A stretch of 64,000 nucleotides of DNA from Macquaria australasica (taxonomy: Eukaryota; Chordata; Actinopteri; Centrarchiformes; Percichthyidae). A model generated the notes under the pieces. That model did no database searches, had not been told where the DNA came from, and worked only from the letters and a program-made list of their open reading frames with translations. The position numbers were made by a program, and so were the translations under genes. This document shows, in pieces, positions 12,830 to 24,380 of this stretch (position 1 is the stretch's first letter; each line of letters opens with the position of its first letter). The stretch covers positions 372,001-436,000 of the forward strand of contig SEMN01000265.1 in assembly GCA_005408345.1 (NCBI GenBank), given 5' to 3'.

Positions 12830-13205
12830 GAGGAGGAGAGGGGAGACGCAGGGGGCTATCATGAGCCACATTATGTAAATAAGGTGCAGGGGCATGTGCC
12901 AGTTAAACCGCAGTGCCGTGCGAAGTGAGACGAGGCAGAGGCTTTGGACGGTAGAAGCCGGGGCCGTCGGTAGATGGCGGTAACCCAAGAAACCTGATCC
13001 ACCGGGCTCTCGGGCACTCTGTCTCAGTTTGCAGCACTCGCACTGAAGGCAGAGGAGCTGAACAGTTTGAAGGACATAAGAAAAAAACAACAACCGACAG
13101 CCAGGAGAGCTCACGGCGGGGTCCCTACCGAGTTTAGCGCGCAGCCCTCCCGAGCAGGAGACGGAACGCTTTGCCACAAAGAACAACGGGAAAACTAAAA
13201 ACACC
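12830..13205 (+). promoter_or_regulatory. hcn1: Probable promoter / 5'UTR of hcn1
   Basis: The 375 bases before the start codon are visibly richer in G+C and CpG than the flanking AT-rich DNA, and this composition continues through exon 1. No TATA box stands out at a plausible distance, consistent with a CpG-type promoter. The transcription start cannot be fixed from sequence. A GATGGCGG motif lies at 12973-12980. Upstream ATGs include an ATG-TAA start-stop at about 12874 and a seven-codon frame at 12974-12997. Whether these are transcribed depends on the true start site. Confidence 0.5.
12973..12997 (+). promoter_or_regulatory. ATGGCGG motif (YY1-like) overlapping a short upstream ORF
   Basis: GATGGCGG at 12973-12980 contains the ATGGCGG core bound by YY1, often found just downstream of transcription starts. 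The same ATG opens a seven-codon frame that ends in TGA at 12995-12997, about 210 bases before the hcn1 start codon. Either role is possible if this DNA is in the 5'UTR. The full YY1 consensus is only partly matched at its 5' side. Confidence 0.3.
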
Positions 13206-13561
13206 ATGGAAGATAAATCTAATTCGTTCTCCAGCAGCAAGGAGGAGAAGGCGGATGGGAATAATGTTTTTCAGAGGCAAGACTCGATACAGAAAAATAA
13301 CATGGGGAGCCAGAACATGAAGGACCACGGCAACTCAGTGGGCTTCAAGGGGGAGCGGGAAGAGGCCATGGTCGGTTTTGACGATCTGGAGGGGGCGGCC
13401 AGGCAACATGGTTTTATGCAGAGGCAATTTGGGGCCATGATGCAGCCCGGAGTCAATAAGTTCTCCTTGCGTATGTTCGGCAGTCAGAAAGCCGTGGAGA
13501 AAGAGCAAGAGAGGGTTCAAACGGCCGGATACTGGATCATTCATCCATATAGCGATTTTAG
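13206..13561 (+). CDS. hcn1: hcn1 exon 1: N-terminus and HCN domain
   Basis: This exon encodes residues 1-118 plus two bases of Arg119. The start ATG sits in a good Kozak context (ACACCATGG), and the protein begins MEDKSNSFSSSKEE. Residues 1-65 form a polar, low-complexity cytoplasmic N-terminus that includes HGNSVGFK (41-48), a segment resembling mammalian HCN1. Residues 70-119, from FMQRQFGAMMQPGVNKFSLR to HPYSDF, match the conserved HCN domain that packs against the voltage sensor and C-linker. The mammalian N-terminus is longer and rich in Gly; this one lacks poly-Gly. The donor is AG|GTAAGG, so the last codon is completed by the first base of exon 2. Open frames on the minus strand across this exon are shadows. 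The N-terminus is the main reason for choosing hcn1 over its paralogues. Confidence 0.93.
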
Positions 13562-13895
13562 GTAAGGGCTGGAAAAGACACCTGCTCACCCTCCCTTCCT
13601 CCTCCTCCCTTTTTATCCACCCCTTCCGTCACCTTAGGGTCTGCAAGCTATACACTTTCACACATAACGCTCTGTCATCGACACACGCACAGCCTGCCCC
13701 GAAGCGCATACGCTAATCTACCTCTGTATTTAGGCAATCAGGCTTCCGCTGGCTGAGGGCTTCACTGACAAAATGTGCCCAGCGAGAGAGTCATTGCGGC
13801 ATTTTTATTGTAATAGAGAGGGGCGCATCAAGGCTACTAAAGGTGTATCAGTGAAATGTCCTTGGAAAAAGGAGGGTGAATGTCATGATTTGAAA

Positions 13896-13919
13896 ACACA
13901 CACACACGCGCGCGCGCAC
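13896..13919. repeat. Alternating CA/CG tract (Z-DNA-prone)
   Basis: A strictly alternating purine-pyrimidine run of AC units followed by CG units, 24 bases, 335 bases into intron 1. CG and CA alternation is the classic Z-DNA-forming composition. Confidence 0.85.
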
Positions 13920-14799
13920 CTTTTTCTGATTGTTCCACAGTTAACAGCCCGGTGTCAGGGTCCTCATTGCGACATATTCATGTGTAGGGGCGACAGCTAC
14001 CTGGACACAACGTGACAATGCCATTGCACCATCTTGCTTGTAAACATTTCATGGTAGGCGGCGGTAAGACGACGGGCCTGTGTGCAAAAACGCACAGAAT
14101 GCGGTAAAAAAAAAAAATCGTGCAGGGGAACGACTAAGGAGAACATATCCGTGTTTTGAATTAATCAGCTCAAACTGATCTTAGAATCCAATCATAGAGG
14201 TGCAAACATTTGACAGCTCTAATGAATGAGTGATCTGTTTTTGTAGCTGCCCTGCTGAGGAAATGTGATGGAATGTGTTTGAAAGGAGCTGCAGAAGCCA
14301 CACTTTCCTTCCTTGGTGGTCACTAAATGCCACAGTGACATGATTATTGGTGTTTATTTTTTTCTTTCGCTTGTCATTCTCTCACCCGGACAAGCCTGTA
14401 GTAGTGCATTGTCCTATTGTCCTAAAGAGCGAGGCTGTAAGTGAAAACTACCTTTTAAAAACTGCCCGATGAAAGACGCACCCACTCCCCATATTACCAC
14501 ACATCTATTACAAGCAGTGTAGCAGATGAGCCCCAGTCAGTTTGACTTGAGACAAACTGCTTCTAATTTGCTCTAATTTGTTCAACATTTCTGGCACAGT
14601 GCGTTTCAAATGGTAAACAAATGAGATCAGGTACAGCCAGGACCGGTTGCTCCACACGCTGCGTGTTTACAGTTCACCACTCAACCAATTAAGCATCTCA
14701 TCTGGCCCAGTCTCTGCACCACTGTCCCCTGGTACAGCATGATGGGGACAATCATCCACGTTTTCCATTGAAGCTACATGTAACATGCCAGGGCACGTT

Positions 14800-14820
14800 A
14801 GAGCTGTCCATGGTCCTGAA
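14800..14820 (-). promoter_or_regulatory. RE1/NRSE-like REST binding motif in intron 1
   Basis: Read on the minus strand, the site has the left half TTCAGGACCA directly followed by the right half TGGACAGCTC and then T. The RE1 consensus is TTCAGCACCA then TGGACAGCGC and C. Eighteen of 21 positions agree, spacing between the half-sites is canonical, and the invariant ACC and GGACAGC cores are intact. REST/NRSF represses neuronal genes outside neurons and in some disease states, and from memory mammalian HCN1 has a functional NRSE in its first intron. The site lies 1.2 kb into intron 1 here, so position and gene agree. Binding itself is an inference. Confidence 0.7.
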
Positions 14821-15186
14821 ACTCAGAGCAGGTCTGAGTATGCAGCACTCTGTTGCTGGCAGCTTTCTGCAAGCTGAATTCAAAGCTAAAAAGGACTGGT
14901 GCACTGAAAGTGTACTACCACCGGCCTTTATGACTGTGTGGCTTTGCCTTGCTTTTTTTCATATACAATAGTGCAACAATGAGATAAAACACATCGTGAA
15001 AGCTCTAAACTGCACTTGCCATATAATTACACATAATGCTCATAAGGATATCCTGTACACATCCTCCCATATGCACTTGCCTATGTGCACACACAGATGT
15101 ACAATGATGGTGGGCAAGGATTAGTAGCACAACACAACAGTCAATGAGCTTAACAGTCTCTGAAAACAATTATGTAAGGAGATTGA

Positions 15187-15201
15187 CCCCCCCCCCCCCC
15201 C
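15187..15201. repeat. C15 homopolymer
   Basis: A run of 15 C in intron 1, after GATTGA and before ACAAAATGG. Its length may be assembly-sensitive. Confidence 0.9.
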
Positions 15202-18200
15202 ACAAAATGGCCAAAGGGTAGGACCTGAACAGTTAAGTGATATGTACCTTTTTCACAGTTGTTAATTAATCTATTAATTAGTTAGTCTAAAGGATAGGGG
15301 CTGTATTTGTAATCTACTGTATACTGAGCTTTTTGTAAGAGGGGGAGAATTCAGGGGGAAAAATGCAGGAAAAAAGCTCCATTTGGAAAATGATGGGCCA
15401 TGTCACTGCAGTATGCATATACTAAATATGTAAAATAAGATATAAATTGGTCCATCAATGGGGATTTTGCTATTTAATCTCTGCTCACGGAGATTTATCC
15501 CTTTTATTTCTGCTGTATTGGAAAATGTTCCACTAACTCAGGCCCCCTAAGGTTTCTTCCTCATGACATTTTCCAAAGGGCGGTTTTTCATAGGAAGTCC
15601 TTGTCCTCTAGTGAGTTTAAAGACACACACCCTTCAATACCAGTGAGACTGCCTCCTGGCTTCAAAGTGGTACAGTACTGTGGGGTTATATCCCAGTGCT
15701 TCAGGCTACCTAACATGCTGGTGCATAAATGATAGAGGTGCAAGGGTACACTTTGCTTCGCAGGTCTCCTTGTACTGTAGCTTAAAAGGTAATCTGTGTC
15801 TATACTGTGGGACTTAACAACTTCATTATTTTTGTTTGTTTGTTTTTTGCTAAAGGAGTGTATATCACTAGTAATCTTTCACTGTCATGTAATTATATTA
15901 AAACATGTACTGCCCCCTACTCTTTTGTATACTGTGGCAGAACCTTGTATGACCAAAAAGAGAAAACAAAAAACACTGCATGGTCTTTTAATGAAAAGTC
16001 TTACGTAAGTACAGTCCATGAATGACACCACTATTCACATGGGCTTTATATTGCTTTGTGCCAGTGTTTGAAACTCAATATCCAACATATTCTTTGTACA
16101 CAGTGGCTTCTTAAAGATTAATGGCAGGTTAGTAATATTAATTATTCATAGATTTTTAGAGAGGCCTCATGCATGGCCTCATACACCTCTGGTTATGCTA
16201 AGGAGAAGCTTTTGTCGTAGTCTAAAAGACTCAGTGAAGTTTTCTTTCTGTCTTTTTTAAAGAGGGCGTCTGTATGGCCAAGACAGATGGGTGTCATTTA
16301 GCCATTACAAAGTCTCATAGTTAAAATGCAACACTGCTTGTCTTTCTCACCATCATTTTTCTAGCCATTTAAATTTGTCATGCTACCTAGAATGTACTGT
16401 GCAGAAAATTTCTGCATGTTTTTATTCATAAAAATGACTTTCGGCAATTTGAGGATTCAGATGTTCCATATTAGAAAACATCATTTCTCATTCGTCACTG
16501 GCTGTGTGTTTAGAAGCCCACATTTAATAATGCTACTTTACTATCCCTGTGAGAAATGCTTCTATGTAAAGATTTAATAATTGAGTAAAGCCAAATAACA
16601 TTGTAGCTGATTCAAACAAATGCATTTCCCTCCAAGAGACGGATGTTTGGTCGACTATCTGTACCCATACGCTGTGTTTTAGTAACCTCACCAGTCATAG
16701 ATGACTTTGACCTCCCTTTATTTGATTTGAAGTCCGTATTTTTCTCGCTGTATACATCAGTACAGTATGTGATTGCATGTAGCACGGTATACTTGTTACA
16801 GTGCAGATTGGATAGGGTCGGGCTGTGCTGAGTAAGATTGTGTGGGGTTCCCTCTGTTGCTTGGCAGGAGAGGTCTGGCATTGATTATTATGGAGCACTT
16901 GTTGTAGGGAGGAAACCTACAAGAAGAAATGAGCTGCCTTGATTTGGAGCAGGATTGTTCCGATAACGATTCCTCAGCCTCGGCTGGAGCTGGTTCTCTG
17001 ATCTACCACAGGGGTGGTCGCTACAGTTTGATCATCAGCGCTTCATGGTTTTTCTTTTTTTGGGTTCTACAGCTCCCAGCTCTTGTTGTAAGTTGGTCCA
17101 TGGGGCTGGTGGCTGAGGGCATTGCTGGAGTATAGGAGCTGCAGTTACAGCTGGGTGCACTGCTCTCAGCTACTGGTTTAACTGGTGCTGAGTGCATTCT
17201 CATAGTTGGAGCATCGAAGCAAGAGCTGAATACAATGATGTAGTCTTAGAGCCGTTGTTGGAGCTGACTGCATTGGCACACTTTGTGACTGAAAAAGAAA
17301 GGGAGCATCCAAAATGCTCTTAATTTTTCAGGGATTTCATCTATTCTTTAACTTTGTAAACAACTTGTTTCTAATGCAGCATGTTTTGCGGCTTCCTGTT
17401 CTATAGTTTCTAATTCAAGAAGTGAAACACAATGTTTTATTCATTAGATAAGTGGGTGTCTTAGAGGTCACGTACAGTATAAATTCCACCTACCCAAGTC
17501 GTGAGAGAAATAGAAATATATTAGAGATGTGGGCACTCCGTGGGCTCATATTTTCAAAACAAGGCTTTTGGTTATGTTAATGAGTGGAAAACATCCAATA
17601 TTTGTATTACTTGAAACACAGCAATTTAACAGATGCTGATATTGAGTTCTTGAGTGGTATAAGGATGTTTCTGATTTTTCCCTCACTGTTGTTTTATTGT
17701 GTGACATTTGCTCTGGTTTCACATCAGTTTAACAGTTAATTTAATACCGTATTGCCAATGTCAGTTTTTACACTGTTTTCAATATAAAAAGAAAAAAATC
17801 AGTAGTACTTTTTCGCACACTATTCTAGAAATTACTATAACTTTTGAGGTCTTGTTTTTAAACTGTTCCTCTTTTATTTTTCTCTTTGTTCTAATATAGT
17901 TCTCCTTTATTATATTTATTATATCTTTATAATCATGGTTTCATGTTTATCTTTTTTCTTGTTCCCCTCAGATATGAATAGTTCTTTTCAGTGTATCTTG
18001 TTATGAAGCAATCGAAAAAATGAATCATTCGCTGCAGCCTCTTATTACACATTCAAATATAAATAAAGAATAACTCATGCCACATACATATAGTGTATGC
18101 ACATTATCCTGGCGTGTCAGCAGAAGGGGCATCAATAGACTGAAAGGTTGACAATAGTGCGTGTATATTCAAAATGGTATCATTTTCAATGTTGCACAAG

Positions 18201-19162
18201 TAAGTTGCTACTATTAAGACTAGAGGAATGGATAGCATCAAATAATCCAAAGTGCATCATGTCCTGTGCTTTGATGTCCCACTCAGGGCGTTAAGTCAAG
18301 GCTCTCCATATGAAGAGCCCACTCCAAAGGCCCTAGTTCAATGCCTGCTAGTGTAAAAATAACCTGTGGTGTGTATTATGACCCACCTAGATGACCGGTG
18401 TTTAGTTGAAGTGAAGACAATTATCAGACACATGATCTGTGGATATTTATAAAGCCAAGGCCCTGTCTTAATTCATTCAAACAGATCCATTACTGGGTGG
18501 CCAGTCTGCCAGCCAGACAGGCAGCCTGCCAACCAGCCAGCCAGTCCATTTCCATCTTCAGCAGCGGCAATGGACGCACAGCAAGGCAGAGCAGAGACAG
18601 GCAGTCAGGCAGCAGGGATGGCGTCAGTGGAGCGTTTTTAGCATGAGATAGGATTCCTGAAAGCATCTATTTTCATTCATGGTTGCCCGGCCTTTATCGA
18701 GGCCCAGGACACTTCGTGAAAAGAGCAGGGTGCTGATGAATCACTTCTGGCTCTGTTCATCACAAGACAGAGGGCAGGGACATTAACACAGCCAGGAAGG
18801 ATGAGAGGGTCTCATTCTAACAGGGCCCTGAATACATACAGTAAGAGCTAGCGGCACATTTCCAGATGTCCCTGAATCATAGTTAACTTTGGGCCCTGAC
18901 TTGCAAAAGCTAAGAAGAGATTTGGTAACAACACAAGCATATGAAGCTGTTGGAGCCGGACCATATGCTTATTTCTTCCTTTTGTAGGAAAGCATGTGAG
19001 GACCTAAGACCCTCCGCACATCCACAGACCTCAGTCCTGAAGAATTTCTTACTGACTATTGTCAGCTGTTTAGACACATTGGCAACATGTTATACGATAT
19101 ATGCTGATAGTCGAACTTCCATACAGGAAATAAGTCTGACTGTAATAACAACCATTACATTG

Positions 19163-19735
19163 TTTTTTAGCCACGTTAGCTGCATGGCTCTAGGAGTGGT
19201 GGTCGGTCGGTTGGTCCACCACTTTGATCCAGACTGAAATATCTCTGCAAATATTGGATATATTGCTGTGAAATGTTGTGCAGATATTCATGGTCCCCAC
19301 AGGATGAATCCAGCTGACCTTAGTTATCCTCTGACTTTTTTTCTAGTACCACCATGAAGTTGACATTTGTGGTTGTGGGTTAAATGTTTTGACAACTATT
19401 GGATGGATTGTCATGAAATACAGACATTCATGTTCCCCTCAGGATGAATTGTAATAACTTTGGTGACCCTCTGACTTTCATCAGGTCTAAATTTGAATTT
19501 GTCCAATACTTTGGTTTGTCACCAGATGTCCTCAAAATGAATGACATTTCCGTCAGCTCTACTTTGTTTAAATGCTAATTAGCAAATGTTAGCATGCTAA
19601 CATGGTAAACTAAGATGGTGACAATGGTAAACATTCTATCTGCTAAACATCAGCATGTTAGCATTGCCGTTGTGAGCATGTAATCATGCTGATGTTAGCA
19701 TTTAGTTAAAAGCACCAATGTCGCTGTAGACTGTA
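19163..19735 (+). repeat. Dispersed repeat D, copy 2
   Basis: This is the longer copy. It continues past the shared region into AGCAAATGTTAGCATGCTAA and the GTTAGCATTG...GCTGATGTTAGCATTTAG tail typical of the family, with repeated TTAGCATG words. The end lies about 240 bases before exon 2. It has no coding capacity. Confidence 0.7.
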
Positions 19736-19975
19736 TATTCTTTATTTTCTTATATTTTAAAGCTTTCTAGCCTCACATTTAGCCTTACAGTCTTAATGGA
19801 AAATTTTGATGTAAAGTTGGACAGCTTTATACTCTCAGGCAAAGTCCTTTGCATGTATATTCACATTCTTTGGACATGTGAATAGACTTGCACCTATGTG
19901 AATAAACTGTCAGTATTGATTTTCTACAACATGCTTTCTCCCTTGCATTTCTGATTCATATGTGTCGCTCTGCAG

Positions 19976-20399
19976 GTTCTACTGGGACTTGATAATGCTC
20001 ATCATGATGATGGGGAATCTAATCATCATTCCTGTGGGAATAACCTTCTTCTCAGAGCAGACTACCACCACCTGGCTCGTCTTCAATGTGGCCTCGGACA
20101 CCATCTTCCTGGTGGACCTGGTCATGAACTTCAGGACGGGGATCGTCAACGAGGAGAGCTCCGAGATCATCCTCGACCCCAAGGTCATCAAGATGAATTA
20201 CCTGAAGAGCTGGTTTGTTGTGGACTTCCTCTCCTCCATTCCAGTGGATTATATCTTTTTAATAGTGGAGAAAGGCTTTGACTCGGAGGTATATAAAACA
20301 GCCCGTGCCCTGCGAATCGTCCGCTTCACCAAGATCCTCAGTCTTCTGCGTCTGTTGAGACTGTCCCGACTCATCAGATACATACATCAGTGGGAGGAG
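19976..20399 (+). CDS. hcn1: hcn1 exon 2: S1-S4 voltage-sensor domain
   Basis: This exon is 424 nt and encodes the last base of Arg119 and residues 120-260. The acceptor is CTCTGCAG|G and the donor is GAG|GTGCGT. S1 covers about residues 120-144 (FYWDLIMLIMMMGN onward) and S2 about 151-174. S3 covers about 196-216 and contains KSWFVVDFLSSIPVDY. S4 spans about 226-254 with the basic ladder R229, R232, R235, K238, R244, R247, R250 and R253, interrupted by Ser241 as is typical of HCN channels. The exon ends in HQWEE, at the S4-S5 linker. The run NEESSEIILDPKVIKMNYLK between S2 and S3 is nearly invariant in the family. If intron 2 were retained, the frame would continue into a stop at 20472-20474 and truncate the protein after the voltage sensor. 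Confidence 0.97.
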
Positions 20400-23300
20400 G
20401 TGCGTATATGTTTGTCTGTGCACATCAGTGAACAGAAAAAAATACAAAAAGGGATTGATATAAAAGCAGAGTAATGCAGAGTAAGAGAGTTATGGTTTTT
20501 TATATTTCTGTGCTCCATGGTGGGTCACTGGCTGGGTGCTTTTCCCAGCAGCATGGCAACAACCTTGAAAGGTTAATGCACAGATATAATTGTGCATGTA
20601 TAAAACTATTAAGTGCTGTCAATCACCACTGGTCAGAAGGCTTATCTGTGGATAACAAGTGGTTATGTCAGTTTCAGCTCATTGGTGGGTGAAATTAATT
20701 CATAATCAGAAATCAAAATTAATTGCCTCAGTTTTTTCAGAAAAAAAATGCTTCATTTCTAATTATATAGTGGGTATATATGGATTCAGGACATAATATA
20801 ATGTAGTCATCTATTTTATCAAGAGAGTATAGCAAGGTATCTATATAAAGGTAATGTATATTAGAGGCTAAATGAACTGCTTTCTTAATGTTTTGTTGGT
20901 GTGGTAGTCCTAGATGTGAACATCCACAAGGTTAAACCCCACTGGACATAACCGAGAGTGATACATTATTACCCTCCATCGGGTCATTGCACTGCCTGAC
21001 TCAGACTATTTAACCAAGCTGTAGTCTTCTCCTCCACCTGATAACGATTTCATTACACACTGACTGATCGAAAGATTGCGCCTCTCCATATCATGGCCGA
21101 ACCTTTCCAGCAGATGGATACATTGTGGACATCATGACCAAAGCACTGACATTACGTTTGATTTAAAATGTAGCTTGGATAAAATGTAAATGGCTGACCA
21201 TGACACCACCTCTCTTTCTCTCTCTCTCTCACCTCGTCCTGAATGTCCTTGCCCCACAGCTCCCTGTCCCTCCCTTATTGTCTGACTCCCCTGTTGCTAT
21301 CGCTGCTGTTATCCATGCTGTTTGTTACACTGGTTGAAGCAAATTGTGTTGTTGTCAGGGCTCAACCTGACCTTACATTCTTTGGGGAGCACATATTGTA
21401 TGCTTCAATGATTTATCAGTTAACAATGGAAGTGCAAAAATAGATAATTTACTGTTTAAAGATGCACTTGGCAAACTAAATATTATGAACCTGTGAACAC
21501 TTTTACAAGCACACTAATAGCTATAGTCATGAACAGAATCCGGCCAGAACTTAAGTGTAAATAGTACAAGTGTGCAGCATGTCCAATTCCCAGTCCCCCA
21601 TGCTATGGATCAGTGAACTTTTATGGAGCAGGAAAAGATCATCTTTGTGCTCAAGTACCAATGAGGCAGCAGACTTTTATAGTGTTTATAGTGTCTTATA
21701 TTTATCTGTCAGAGTGTAGTTTTAAACTGCGTTATATTACCCGTACTGCATCATGTGGCATTTGAAAAATAAAAGCATTTTTCAAGCTTTGCTTAATGTG
21801 GAGTTTGGATATACTGTAGGAGACACACACATCACAAACCATATTCTGAAAAGTGAGTGCCATATGGATTGCAGTTGCTTGGTGTTATTATCTTGGCATG
21901 CACACAGTGTGTAGGAAGTTGATTATAAATTTCAGATAGGGCAGTGCTGTACATTATATCGCTGTCTAGTTTGCAGAGCTGTATGCAGTGGGAGGATGAG
22001 ATGGTATGGACCAGGTTAGAAACACAAATAGATGGTGTCGCAAGGTTAATGAAAATCTGCAGTGAGCATGCTGGGGGCAGTGCAGTATATAGGGATGTGT
22101 CATAATACAACAGCAGAGCTTACAGCCCTGCCCGTTCATCTCTCTCACGCTCAGTCATTCCTCTTTGTCTCCATTTGTCTCTGCTTATCAAACTCTGCCC
22201 GTTTCTTCCTCTCTGGTCCCCCCCGCCCTCTCCCCTCTCTCCCCTTCGCATGCCTTCTCTCACTCACAGTATGTCATCCTCCTTTACCTGTCTTTCTCTA
22301 GATAATGTTGTGTCTAACCTCACTGCGCTTAAAAATACAGTATAGCAATTGAACATAGTTATTTTGGTGTAACCACATTAAAAAGACACAGTGGATAATA
22401 AAACAACAGTGAATCAGACACATCCACAGGAGACGTGAGAGGAAAGAAAAGGCACTCAGTGGAAAAATTCCAAGCTGTCATAACATGTTAGGAGTAGGAT
22501 GCAGGATTAGCGCTTTAATGGAGGGACAAATGCAGTCTCCTGCCATCATAATGGGTTTCAAGCAGTGAACCATCATTACATCAGCCTTGGGATGGACTCA
22601 GTTAGTTATTTAGACAGTGAGTTTCACCAGTAAATCATCTTCCAGCCTGTACGTCCGTCATTCTTTCATCTGTCGTGTGACCCCCCCTTTTCACTTTGTC
22701 ACCATCTCTTCCCTCCATCTGCGAAGTAAAGCGGGTCGTTATTTCATCAGCGCAGGCTGGACAGTCAGAACTGAGCTAAGTCAGATTTGTTGGTTCGTCA
22801 GCGCTCTCTGTTAGAGCTATACTCCTCTGTATTTTTCATAGATCTTAATGTCACACCCGCCAAAGATCTGCAGCAGGCAGAAGCTGCATCTGAACATGTG
22901 TTGGTCGTCTTCTTCTTCTTCTCATGGGCCTCACACTCCTACAAGCTTCATTTTGACCTCACAGGAGCACAATTTTCCTGTTTAGTATGATGGATAATGG
23001 AGATGTACATGTTAAAAAGATTAGCTTAATGTGTGTTGAAATGTCTCAGGTTCTCTGAGTAGATACTCAGCTTTCCTTTGTCGCTTGTGCCAAAAGAGGA
23101 ACCTCTTACGGACAGTACTGCAGGGAAGTGTCTAAGTAAAACAGCTGAACGGCTACAGTATTAGTGCCCACAAAGGAACTGATGCGTCTTATTTAAGCAA
23201 CTCACTCAATTGTCACTCATTAGAGAGGAGTAGTAGATGACTCCATCTGGCTGTGCCAATTAGTCAGGAAAAAATAATGATGGCGTAAAAAGAAAAATAT

Positions 23301-24052
23301 CTATATTGATGCAAAAGTTTGAATAAGCATTAATATTACCTCTACTGGAGTTTAATATCACCAGTAAGATGGAATTTGTGATTTTTGGTTATACAGGCTC
23401 TGACTCCAGCTCACTTGGTGTTCATGCTATTATTCCTATCAGTATGCATGATTCCCCGTGTGTTTGTTCAATCATTCATTCATCTGTTTGCTCGCACATA
23501 ATTATTGCAATGCACAGTGCTTAGGGAAATTGCTGCGTACAGTGTGAAGGTCATGCAGAGCAGTTAATATGCTGTGTACTCAAACACCACAATTTAAACA
23601 AGCACCAACCGAATGGAGGCTGGTGCGCTGTTTACACATCTGGAAGTAACTCAGTGGTTTTTCTTATATTCTTGTGGCCATGTAGACACTTAAATTAAAT
23701 ATTTTAAGTGATTTTAAGTGACATCAGCATGTCACTGTGCAGTATGTGTAGCTTGACTCAAACACATGTATAACCTGCAAACTGAGCATACAGAAAGTGT
23801 TTTAGGCACTTTGTATGTACGCTAAAAAGGGCAATAAGAAATGTAGACAAAGTTACGTCATCTGCGTAGGGTCATGTTTTTTCATTTTGGTCATTTTCAC
23901 AAACAAATTTTACTGAAGAACTACTAATTAAAACATTTCTTTTACAATATGTTTTTGTGTGAAATAAGCATTATGTTTTAACCATTCAGTATTTTCACAT
24001 TAACAATGGGTCAAATGTAATGTGAAAAGTGTCACTTGTAGTGACGAACCCA

Positions 24053-24380
24053 CAGAGAATTATCACACGACTCTGAAGTCCCCCTCACCTCTACGGGCCG
24101 TTTTAGCATCTTTCGGCTCATTGTTTTGGTTTTAAAGCTGCAACTTTACTGTTTTGAAATCTGATAAACCCTACCCAACATCAAACAACAGACAGACAAA
24201 GTTAGCGACTAGCTGGTGAACATAGTGGAGCACTTACACTAGTAGCCAAAGCACCAGATATTTCCCTCAGGAGTTGGTGGAAACCAAAACAGAGCTAAAA
24301 GGAGAGGGAATATTGGACTTATATTCATCAGGTGGCCAGAAGCATGACTCCAAATGAATGCTAATGTTGATAGTTGTTAT
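24053..24380 (+). repeat. Dispersed repeat C, copy 1
   Basis: This stretch and 34256-34790 are diverged copies in the same orientation. Shared landmarks include TTTCGGCTCATTGTTT / TTTCAGCTCATTGTTT, CAACTTTACTGTTTTG, AGCTGGTGAACATAG, GCCAGATATTTCCCTC in copy 2 against CACCAGATATTTCCCTC here, and AACAGAGCTAAAAG. I recognise the sequence as a common percomorph interspersed repeat, with no coding capacity, class unknown. Confidence 0.65.

Larger units (their letters stand above)
13562..19975 (+). other. hcn1: hcn1 intron 1 (6.4 kb, phase 2)
   Basis: The intron opens GTAAGG and closes CTCTGCAG. It contains an alternating CA/CG tract at 13896-13919, an RE1-like silencer motif at 14800-14820, a C15 run at 15187-15201, and a dispersed repeat D copy at 19163-19735 ending about 240 bases before exon 2. 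Around 18505-18545 there is a short CCAG/CCAGC-rich imperfect repeat. I see no additional exon. Confidence 0.85.

Noticed and set aside
12785..13589. Long minus-strand open frames opposite the 5'UTR and exon 1 (up to 151 codons)
   Set aside because: They lie opposite the G+C-rich hcn1 exon 1, have no recognisable domain, and are best explained as shadow frames of the sense coding sequence.
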